Origin: a bacterium
GTDB taxonomy: Bacteria; JAHJDO01
Assembly: GCA_030611945.1 (NCBI GenBank)
Contig: JAUWOV010000051.1
Coordinates: 1 to 13,564 of the forward strand
Reading direction: 5' to 3'
DNA length: 13,564 nt
The position numbers were made by a program, and so were the translations under genes. Every line of letters starts with the position of its first letter. Position 1 is the first letter of the stretch. Below, piece after piece: positions 1 through 6,268 of the stretch. The notes below the pieces were generated by a model. That model was not told the origin of the DNA, made no database searches, and was given only the letters and a program-made list of their open reading frames with translations.

Positions 1-219
1 TTGAATATATAATGCCATAAATGAAGGACAAAACAACACGATATGGATCGAATTTAAATTACCAATAGTGCGTTAAATGAATTTCTTGAATTATGGGACT
101 TTTATTGCCTCTTGGCGTTTGGTTATGACACAGTCTCTTGACCGCAGAATCCAGATATTTATTGATTTGATCGTGGGTTTTGAAAAAATGATGCGGTGCC
201 GTTTATTTTCTTTTAGATT
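1..219. other. Left-edge stretch with no supported gene
   Basis: I see no convincing gene, RNA gene or terminator here. A plus-strand open frame from 77 to 319 exists, but its product is rich in F, C, S and R, has no recognisable motif, and overlaps antisense the better-supported gene at 220-402. Minus-strand frames are interrupted by stops. The stretch would be the 3' flank of the minus-strand unit ending at 220, but no strong hairpin plus U-tract is visible after that stop. Confidence 0.5.
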
Positions 220-402
220 TTACCGAATTAGTATTATGTCCCCTGATTTCCCTGCAATTGCCAATTTTCTGTTTTCTTCTAGTTGCCTTTTTGTCTTTAA
301 ATTTCTATGCCTTTTATGAGTAGCATAACAACTTGAACAGCGCCCTTTGCTTGCGTTATAATCCTTACGGCCACAGTCAATACACTTAATCAAAGTAGCC
401 AC
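220..402 (-). CDS. Small zinc-knuckle protein of unknown function
   Basis: This is a 60-residue basic protein. Two CxxC pairs (Cys7/Cys10 and Cys22/Cys25), 11 residues apart, should bind one zinc ion. The segment KGRCSSCY resembles the zinc knuckle often found in small phage proteins and at the N terminus of HNH nucleases, but no nuclease residues follow. The rest (about 26-60) is Lys/Arg-rich and probably helical, so nucleic-acid binding is plausible but unproven. The start is GTG at 402, chosen because AGAGGGG lies four bases upstream. It follows the DnaA-like gene by 76 nt on the same strand and could be the last gene of that unit. No function is assigned. Confidence 0.6.
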   Translation of the reverse strand: MATLIKCIDCGRKDYNASKGRCSSCYATHKRHRNLKTKRQLEENRKLAIAGKSGDIILIR

Positions 403-478
403 TTCGCCCCTCTTATAACCATAAAACTTACACTTATTTCAAAACACACACTTAATATTCCCATGCCTAGTCAGACCT

Positions 479-766
479 CTACCTTCGCCTCCTTAAAATA
501 CGATCAATGCCTCTAATCCCGCCAAGATATGCAATAATTGTGTTATTATCTCTATTACCAAGAGCTGCGCCGATCTCGCTAAAAGAAGCGCCGTTTAAAT
601 TGGCAAAATACGCAAAAGCTTTCCGAGCAGTAACTAAGGTTTTACTCTTGGAACGCCCCCGGATATCCTCTTGCGACACACCATAAACCCTGCACATTCT
701 AAGAAGCAAGTTTGGAAGATCTTCATTAAATCGACCAACAGCAAAATCCTTTTTTCGCTTAGTCAT
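479..766 (-). CDS. Stand-alone DnaA domain IV-like DNA-binding protein
   Basis: This 95-residue basic protein matches only the C-terminal DNA-binding domain (domain IV) of the replication initiator DnaA. Residues about 18-88 follow the family pattern: a helix leading into YGVSQEDIRGRSKSK, then TARKAFAYFA, then FSEIGAALGNRDNNTIIAYL. The last part is the helix-turn-helix with the DnaA signature, where GRDHTT is replaced by NRDNNT, so the usual His is Asn. There is no AAA+ ATPase domain, so it cannot act as an initiator alone; sequence-specific DNA binding is the likely role. Its ATG overlaps the stop of the FHA-PilZ gene (TAATG), with GGGGTG upstream, implying translational coupling. DnaA-IV modules also occur at the C terminus of some REP-associated transposases, so an ancestral fragment is possible, but the intact frame and coupling argue for a working gene. 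Confidence 0.75.
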   Translation of the reverse strand: MTKRKKDFAVGRFNEDLPNLLLRMCRVYGVSQEDIRGRSKSKTLVTARKAFAYFANLNGASFSEIGAALGNRDNNTIIAYLGGIRGIDRILRRRR

Positions 767-1746
767 TACTGGTCACCCCTATTCACATAATCAATAATAT
801 ATTTTCTTTCTTCATCAAAAATATCAGTAAAGCGGATTCCTGTATCAAAATCGTTGTCCATTTTTCTTTTTCTTGAGTACATAACACACGCAAGCGCATT
901 AATTGGAGAGCTATAACCGGGAATTTCTATTTCCAGTTCAATGATTGTGCCCCTTGTTATGCAGTTAGCTGTCTTTATGCAAACTCCTCCGCCGCCTACA
1001 TTTTTTGTATGAGTTTGATTCTCCTTCATGCCTGTTGGAAAATATGCAAGGTAATTGACAGTTGCTTCCATATTTAAACGAGGGTACTTTCTGTGCTCAG
1101 CGCCGGTATATGCTTTCTTTTTTTCTTTGGTATCTATCTTAACTATTTCTTCGTCTTGTTTTTTGAAGATAATATTTATATTTATACGTGCGATTCCTAT
1201 TTCATCGCCTGTTTTTAATATGTGAGATTGAATAAGCTTCCCATTTACGAATGTGCCGCCTTTGGAGTTTAAATCATATATTACGTATCCATCTGTCTGC
1301 GACCTAATCTTTGCGTGTCTTCTTGACACAACTGATTCCTCTAGAATTAATTGGTTATCCTCATCTCTGCCAATCCAAAATTCCTTTCTTGTGGTTATAA
1401 GAAATTCTTTGACTTTCCCCTCTGCTTCTTTCACAATCAATCTTGCATCTGGCAAGGATATGTCTCTGAACTTGCCTGCTGGAATTTCAGGTTTTTTTGG
1501 CGCTTTCTTCTTGCCTGTTATAAGAGCGCTGATTGCCTTGAAGATAGCCTTGTAATAGCTCAATAGTAACAAGACACCTACAAAAACTCCGCAAACGCCA
1601 AAGATTACGAAACTGAATTTAACAGGATGGTCCTTTAACATTCGTTCAATTTTGCTGATTGCAAGAACGCTCTTTGGAGAAAATAGAAACGTGATAACTT
1701 GGAGTACGAAAAATCCGTACATAAAATTATGATGCTTTTCCTGCAT
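766..1746 (-). CDS. Membrane-anchored FHA and PilZ domain protein
   Basis: This is a 326-residue two-domain signalling protein. Two hydrophobic segments (about 8-28 and 43-66) anchor it in the inner membrane. A short Lys/Pro-rich linker leads to an FHA domain (about 102-195) with WIGRDEDN, SVVSRRHAKI and DLNSKGGTFVNG, which keep the Gly-Arg, Ser-Arg-Arg-His and Asn residues used for phosphothreonine recognition. A PilZ domain follows (about 217-322): it starts with HRKYPRL, giving the RxxxR c-di-GMP motif (Arg219, Arg223), and has NVGGGGVCI where the second motif is normally D/NxSxxG, so the Ser is Gly. Binding of c-di-GMP is therefore plausible but not certain. The ATG at 1746 follows a perfect AGGAGG and lies three bases after the PDZ gene stop; the downstream gene overlaps by one base. 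It may link Ser/Thr phosphorylation to c-di-GMP at the membrane (inference). Confidence 0.88.
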   Translation of the reverse strand: MQEKHHNFMYGFFVLQVITFLFSPKSVLAISKIERMLKDHPVKFSFVIFGVCGVFVGVLLLLSYYKAIFKAISALITGKKKAPKKPEIPAGKFRDISLPDARLIVKEAEGKVKEFLITTRKEFWIGRDEDNQLILEESVVSRRHAKIRSQTDGYVIYDLNSKGGTFVNGKLIQSHILKTGDEIGIARININIIFKKQDEEIVKIDTKEKKKAYTGAEHRKYPRLNMEATVNYLAYFPTGMKENQTHTKNVGGGGVCIKTANCITRGTIIELEIEIPGYSSPINALACVMYSRKRKMDNDFDTGIRFTDIFDEERKYIIDYVNRGDQ

Positions 1747-1749
1747 CCC

Positions 1750-2700
1750 TTAATTCCTCCTAATTTTGTGTTTTTCAACAGGCATTCTAATTAAGATAAT
1801 ATCCCTTCTTATTGCCAGGCTTAATTGCCCGAATGATCTCTGTTTTATACCTTTTACTACCTGCTTCATGTTCATGTATCTTGTGTTCTTCCCATTTATT
1901 GCTGCTATTCTATCTCCAGCTTTCAGTCCTATTATCTCTGCCGTACTATTGTATATTACTTCTGTTATGGTCAAACCTGTTTGTTTTATTTCTATTCTTA
2001 TTCCCAATCTTCCGGATTCGGTTATTCTTATATCCCTTTCGATTGTGAGCTTTACTTTTCCTGTTTCTGAACCTATTAAATACTTCCGTATATTTGCCAA
2101 AGACATATACTTTGCTGGTTGGTTATATATGGCTACTAATTTATCACCTGTCTGAATTCCGTTTTTTATTGCTGGACTGTCAGGATATATATACATCTTA
2201 TATGAGCTGTCTACTTCTATTCCAAGCATCTTTCTTAACATAATTTCCGACTCTTCTCTTATTTTCTTTAATAATTCTTCTTTCTTTTGCCTCTCCATTA
2301 CCTGCGATTTTTTTCTGTCTTCTAATTTTAATAACGCATCCTTTACCTGTTGAAAATCAGGTTTTATTTTCAGAGCTCTTTTATATAATTGAGATGCTTT
2401 ATTAAATTGTTTCTTCTCAAGGTATTTATCTCCCATTTGCAAGTAATTTTGCTCAGGCTCATCAAATTTAATACGTGATATTCTGTTTCTGTATATTCCT
2501 ATTTCACCACCGGGAACACTGATGATTACTCTATCTTCATATTGCTGTGTTACTATGCCTTTAATAGAATCTCCACGTTCTAGAAATATCGTGTCCGCAA
2601 ACAGGCTTACACTGTTTATTGCGACTGTTATCACGAATATAGTATATAATGGTAACTTCTTAATTTTTTCAAATTTATTGACAAGCAACAATTGATGCAC
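1750..2700 (-). CDS. Exported TPR and double-PDZ domain protein
   Basis: I call a 316-residue protein from GTG at 2700, because GAGGAG sits six bases upstream and the product then begins with a signal peptide: a basic stretch, hydrophobic residues about 17-32, and likely cleavage after SLFA (residue 35). The open frame extends back to 2799, but that part overlaps the structured leader RNA and codes for nothing recognisable. The mature protein has a small beta-rich segment (about 36-80, IFLERGDSIKGIV...VPGGEIGIY), one TPR-like repeat pair (about 84-120), a charged helical linker (about 120-157) and two PDZ domains (about 158-228 and 231-306), each with a GIQTGDKLVAI or GLKAGDRIAAING core. No protease catalytic domain is present. 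It probably works as a periplasmic or envelope scaffold. It is the first gene of the unit with the FHA-PilZ and DnaA-like genes. Confidence 0.85.
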   Translation of the reverse strand: MHQLLLVNKFEKIKKLPLYTIFVITVAINSVSLFADTIFLERGDSIKGIVTQQYEDRVIISVPGGEIGIYRNRISRIKFDEPEQNYLQMGDKYLEKKQFNKASQLYKRALKIKPDFQQVKDALLKLEDRKKSQVMERQKKEELLKKIREESEIMLRKMLGIEVDSSYKMYIYPDSPAIKNGIQTGDKLVAIYNQPAKYMSLANIRKYLIGSETGKVKLTIERDIRITESGRLGIRIEIKQTGLTITEVIYNSTAEIIGLKAGDRIAAINGKNTRYMNMKQVVKGIKQRSFGQLSLAIRRDIILIRMPVEKHKIRRN

Positions 2701-2713
2701 AACCTTCTCCTCT
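2698..2713 (-). promoter_or_regulatory. Ribosome binding site deciding the GTG start of the PDZ gene
   Basis: On the minus strand AGAGGAG precedes GTG with a six-base spacer. This is the only strong Shine-Dalgarno in the first 110 bases of the open frame, and it is followed directly by a signal-peptide sequence. The upstream ATG at 2799 lies inside the folded leader RNA and has no such site. Confidence 0.75.
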
Positions 2714-2741
2714 TTTGATTGCTTTGTCACCCCAATAAAAA

Positions 2742-2869
2742 AGGGGCGCAAACATCTGTTACCGGCCACAACCAAGTAAATCCAGTAAGAGACTGCCACC
2801 CCTTCGCCATCCCGAAGGACAGCGACGCGACAGTTTCACCCTACTTGGTTGTGAGAAGCCGAAGCTTCT
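2742..2869 (-). ncRNA. Structured 5' leader RNA, candidate riboswitch of unknown class
   Basis: Read as minus-strand RNA, 5' to 3', the elements are as follows. Hairpin A (2869-2854) is AGAAGC, loop UUCG, GCUUCU. It abuts P1, a perfect 12-bp stem pairing 2853-2842 with 2778-2767 (CACAACCAAGTA in DNA terms). Inside P1 is P2, six pairs joining 2834-2829 with 2797-2792. Inside P2 is P3, nine pairs joining 2825-2817 with 2812-2804, capped by a UUCG tetraloop closed by C-G. The six unpaired bases between P3 and P2 (AGGGGU, 2803-2798) can pair with GCCCCU at 2747-2742, extendable to eight pairs, as a pseudoknot; a U-rich run follows at once. The UUCG loops (CGAA on the other strand) favour the minus strand, matching the promoter upstream and the PDZ gene downstream. 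I could not fit it to c-di-GMP, cobalamin, glycine or other known riboswitch consensus sequences. The ligand is unknown. Confidence 0.6.
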
Positions 2870-2922
2870 TTAAGATAAAACTAAAAAAATGACTAATTTT
2901 AAAAGAACAAAATTTCTATTAA

Positions 2923-2951
2923 ATGATACACACTATAGATTGTTTTGTCAA
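2923..2951 (-). promoter_or_regulatory. Sigma70-type promoter of the PDZ / FHA-PilZ / DnaA-like unit
   Basis: On the minus strand TTGACA (2951-2946) is followed after exactly 17 bases by TATCAT (2928-2923), a perfect -35 and a 4-of-6 -10 at optimal spacing. Transcription would start near 2916, giving a leader of about 215 nt that contains the structured RNA. It lies just after the terminator of the efflux operon, so the downstream unit is independently transcribed. Confidence 0.7.
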
Positions 2952-2972
2952 AAAATTTGATTTGATTTCTGG

Positions 2973-2998
2973 ATTGCCACGAAAGCTTTCGGGGCAAT
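2973..2998. repeat. Near-perfect 26-bp inverted repeat
   Basis: ATTGCC-A-CGAAAG is followed directly by CTTTCG-G-GGCAAT, giving 13-base arms with one mismatched pair. It sits 22 bp upstream of the -35 box of the PDZ unit. It could be an operator, but sequences of the form ATTGCC...GGCAATGAC are also typical of dispersed intergenic repeats, which I consider at least as likely. Only one copy of this repeat is in the window. Confidence 0.55.
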
Positions 2999-3003
2999 GA
3001 CAT

Positions 3004-3030
3004 AAAAAAAGGGCACAGCACGCTGTGCCC
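3004..3030 (-). terminator. Intrinsic terminator of the efflux operon
   Basis: On the minus strand a GC-rich hairpin (GGGCACAGC pairing with GCTGTGCCC, 3030-3011) is followed directly by seven T (3010-3004). It lies about 125 nt after the stop of the RND gene and before the next promoter. The form GTAGGGGCACAGC...GCTGTGCCC also looks like a dispersed intergenic repeat that may have been adopted as a terminator. Confidence 0.8.
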
Positions 3031-3154
3031 CTACAAAAGCCAAATAATTTTTTGCGTTCATGCGTGCAAATTGTCACATAGTAATATCTGGATTCTGAAT
3101 AATTGAAATCCTTTATTCGGATTGATCTCCTGTGGTATTTGTCTGGATTAAATT

Positions 3155-6100
3155 CTATTCCTCATCCTTTTTTACCGTTGTGTGTCCGGCAATCTTGAGT
3201 GTTATATCATCAATAATAGCATAGATACACGGGAGGACAATCAGGGTTAGCAGAGTGGCGCAAACAATGCCCCATACAATAGTGAGTGCCATGGGTCTTA
3301 GGAATGGGTCGTCTCCCCAGATGCCATATGCTGTTGGCGCAAGACCTAAAGCTGTTGTGATTGTTGTGAGCAGGACGGGTCTTAGTCTTAACTGTCCGCT
3401 CTGGATGAGAGAAGCTCGCCTATTCACTCCTTTTCTGCGTAGATTATTGACGAATTCTACAAGCACAATAGAATCGTTTACTACAATACCGTTGAGGCCT
3501 ACAATACCCATCATCATAAAGAAACTTATAGGAAGCTGATGGAAGAAAAATGCCCAGATAACACCTATCAGGCCAAAAGGAATCGCCATCATTACCACAA
3601 TGGGCTGAATCAATGAATTGAAATTAGCGGCTAAGATCAGGAATATTAAGAAGAATGCCAGACCAAAGGCTTTGACAAAGCTGTTAACCATTTTGATATT
3701 TTCTTCTTGCTCACCTGTGTATTTTATATCATAACCCGGATACTTCCCCGGGATGTACTTAAAGTTTTCAGCTAAAAGTTGATTGGTCTTTGAAGAAGTT
3801 ATCTTTTTGGTATCAACACCAGCGCGTATTGTAATTACCCTCTTTCCGTCTAAATGGCGGATACGAGTTATTGAGATTTTATCTTCCAGACGCGCAACTT
3901 TTTTTAGCGGGATAAGATTGCCGAATTTGTTTGATATAAATATTTTGTCAAAGGTTTCTTTTTTACTGCGGGAGGTCTCAGGGAAACGAACAAGCACATC
4001 GATTTCTTCCTCAGCTTTGGTCGGTTTAATAGATGTAGCCAGTCCTCCTTTGAACGCAGAACGGATAGCGGAGGCAATCTCTTTTACCGAAAGATAGGAA
4101 CACGCTGCCTGTTCTTCATTAATTACAACCCGAATCTCGTCTCTTCCCACTTCATAATCAGAGTCAATATCCGTTACTCCTTCTATATTCTTTAGAAAGG
4201 GAAGTATCTCGTTGGAGATTTTTTCTAATACAGAGAAGTCTTCTCCGCGAATTCTAATCGCCACAGCTTTTCCAACAGGCGGTCCTTCTTTGGGTATTTC
4301 AAGATAAATTTTTTCAAATCCTTTGACATCTTTAGTTCTGTGTCTCAAGTCCTCTGTGATTTGACCAACGTCTCTTTTGCGATCAGTATTTGGAGTAAGA
4401 TAAACTACAACCTGCGCTACATGAGAACCTGACTTTCCATAAGGGTCAAACATCCATGTATCTCCTGAGGAACCAACCTGAGTTGTATAGGCATCCAGCT
4501 CGTTTTCAGGAAGCTGCGCTACTTTTTCCTCAATCTGTTTTACTAATTTGTTTGTAGTATAAAGGTTTGTACCTGATGGAGCTTCTACACGTATAAAGAA
4601 CTGCTCTATACCTTCAGATCCAAAAAGGATAAAAGGCATTTTTTTACCTAATGCAAAAGTTAATAAAAGCACCACGATAACGCCAGAGAGTACCCAATAG
4701 CGCCGATTCAGAGCTTTGTTAATTATTCGTGTATAAGATTTGAGCAATGTCTTGAACCATGGCAGGTCCTTCTTTGAGCGGTATTTCCTATTTTTACCTA
4801 TTCCAACAAAATCCGCAAAATGAGAAGGGAGAATTATTAAAGCTTCAAACAGCGATGCGATTAAAGCGATAATTACAACTATCGGTATGCCCCATATAAA
4901 TTTACCGATTATCCCTTCTATGAGTAAAAGCGGACTAAAAGCTACAATAGTTGTAATTATTGTAGCTGTAACAGGTTTAACAACTTCCTGTGTCCCGATG
5001 ATGGCTGCCTGATGAGAATCTAAGCCTGTCTCCAGATGACGCGCGCAATTCTCTGCCACAATAATCCCATCGTCCACTAGCATTCCCAGAACTATGATAA
5101 GTCCAAGCATAGTTATAAGATTTATACTTAAACCCATAAATGCCATGACTACCAGTGTAGCGCAAAAAGCAATAGGAATTCCCAATGCGGTTAGTAAAGC
5201 TACCCGATGGTTAAGGAATAACATAAGAACGCATACAACCAGAACCAATCCGATAATCCCGTTATTTCTTAATACGCCCAACCGTCTTGTAATATAAAAA
5301 GACATGTCATTGATGTATGAGACCTTTAATTTCGGACCTGACGCATGAATAAAGTCAGCTGTTTTCTCCTTAACAATCTTAACGATCTTGACTGTATCTC
5401 CTGCCGATTTTTTGATTACAGTCAGATTGATTGAACGAGTTCCAAAGCTTTTATTGATCACATCCTCTTCCTTAAAAGAAAAACGAACGGATGCAATGTC
5501 TTTTATACGCAGCCAATTGCCAAGGTCATTGGCGCGTATGATCACGTTTTCAATCTCCTGCTTTTTGTGAAATTCCCCGGTAGTGCGGATGCTGAATTCT
5601 TTTTCTCCTCGCAGTTTTCCGCCCGGAATGCTGATGTTTTTCTCACGCAAAGCATTCATTACTTCTTTCATGCTGACGTGAAGGTCTTTCATTTTATCAG
5701 GATCCACCTCTACCCATACTTCTTCATCTCTCCAGCCTCGTTTGACAATAGAAGAAACGCCGGGTATATCCGCAAAGATATCCTCAAGAGTTTCTGCGTA
5801 TTTTCGCAGTTCAGTCTCCGGCAAATCCCCGCTCAGCGCGATCTCAATTGTTGGAATTTCACCCGTAGTAATTTCTGTTACAACTGGATCTTCAGCATCG
5901 TCAGGAAGACCCCGAACCTGATCAACAGCCCGGCGAATATCATTTACAACCTTGTCTTTGTCTTTTGCATCGTGGTTAATATTGATAATGATAGTAGAAA
6001 CATTTTCATCAGATATGGACTGCATCTCTTTAATTCCGTCTACGCCCTTGAGCTCTTTTTCAATAGGTACCGTTACTAACTTTTCAGTCTCTTCAGGAGG

Positions 6101-6268
6101 AGCGCCCGGATAAGCAGTGCTAATAACTACCGAATCCATTGAGACTTCAGGGAAAGCCTCTTTTCTTATTTTATAGATGTATAATGTATAGAAACCCGCA
6201 ATCAGTATGAAAACTGAAATGAGATTAATTAAAAGAGAATGTTTAACTGAGAATTCAGATATTTTCAT
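3155..6268 (-). CDS. RND efflux transporter, AcrB/HAE1-like inner-membrane pump
   Basis: This is a 1037-residue proton-driven exporter of the AcrB type. The start is ATG at 6268, overlapping the upstream stop as ATGA with GGAAAG before it; a TTG at 6283 is also in frame but less likely. Length and layout are complete: TM1 at about 12-33, first periplasmic porter domain to about 330, TM2-6 (about 335-480), TM7 near 530, second porter domain to about 860, then TM8-12. TM4 carries GMLVDDGIIVAEN with the two proton-relay Asp residues (about 399-400). In TM10 the Lys of AcrB (Lys940) is Asn in VVNDSIVLVEF, a pattern I know from many AcrB relatives outside the drug-pump core. The substrate cannot be read from sequence. 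It works with the outer-membrane protein encoded upstream, but no periplasmic adaptor gene is in the window. Confidence 0.93.
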   Translation of the reverse strand: MKISEFSVKHSLLINLISVFILIAGFYTLYIYKIRKEAFPEVSMDSVVISTAYPGAPPEETEKLVTVPIEKELKGVDGIKEMQSISDENVSTIIININHDAKDKDKVVNDIRRAVDQVRGLPDDAEDPVVTEITTGEIPTIEIALSGDLPETELRKYAETLEDIFADIPGVSSIVKRGWRDEEVWVEVDPDKMKDLHVSMKEVMNALREKNISIPGGKLRGEKEFSIRTTGEFHKKQEIENVIIRANDLGNWLRIKDIASVRFSFKEEDVINKSFGTRSINLTVIKKSAGDTVKIVKIVKEKTADFIHASGPKLKVSYINDMSFYITRRLGVLRNNGIIGLVLVVCVLMLFLNHRVALLTALGIPIAFCATLVVMAFMGLSINLITMLGLIIVLGMLVDDGIIVAENCARHLETGLDSHQAAIIGTQEVVKPVTATIITTIVAFSPLLLIEGIIGKFIWGIPIVVIIALIASLFEALIILPSHFADFVGIGKNRKYRSKKDLPWFKTLLKSYTRIINKALNRRYWVLSGVIVVLLLTFALGKKMPFILFGSEGIEQFFIRVEAPSGTNLYTTNKLVKQIEEKVAQLPENELDAYTTQVGSSGDTWMFDPYGKSGSHVAQVVVYLTPNTDRKRDVGQITEDLRHRTKDVKGFEKIYLEIPKEGPPVGKAVAIRIRGEDFSVLEKISNEILPFLKNIEGVTDIDSDYEVGRDEIRVVINEEQAACSYLSVKEIASAIRSAFKGGLATSIKPTKAEEEIDVLVRFPETSRSKKETFDKIFISNKFGNLIPLKKVARLEDKISITRIRHLDGKRVITIRAGVDTKKITSSKTNQLLAENFKYIPGKYPGYDIKYTGEQEENIKMVNSFVKAFGLAFFLIFLILAANFNSLIQPIVVMMAIPFGLIGVIWAFFFHQLPISFFMMMGIVGLNGIVVNDSIVLVEFVNNLRRKGVNRRASLIQSGQLRLRPVLLTTITTALGLAPTAYGIWGDDPFLRPMALTIVWGIVCATLLTLIVLPCIYAIIDDITLKIAGHTTVKKDEE

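Noticed and set aside
77-319. Plus-strand open frame of 80 residues
   Set aside because: It overlaps antisense the zinc-knuckle gene, has no good ribosome binding site and encodes a product without recognisable features.
220-766. Remnant of a transposon or prophage
   Set aside because: DnaA-IV modules and zinc knuckles both occur in mobile elements, but I found no transposase, integrase, terminal repeats or attachment sites, and the DnaA-like gene is cleanly coupled to the FHA-PilZ gene.
2742-2869. Assignment of the leader RNA to c-di-GMP-I, cobalamin or another known riboswitch
   Set aside because: Partial word matches (for example GCGCAAAC and CCGGCC on the plus strand for GEMM, or GGTAAC) do not sit in the required order or orientation, and the stems found do not follow those architectures.
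5567-6079. Plus-strand open frame of 170 residues opposite the RND gene
   Set aside because: It is antisense to a clearly conserved RND porter domain, and its composition (Phe, Tyr, Asn, Ile-rich) is that of a shadow frame.
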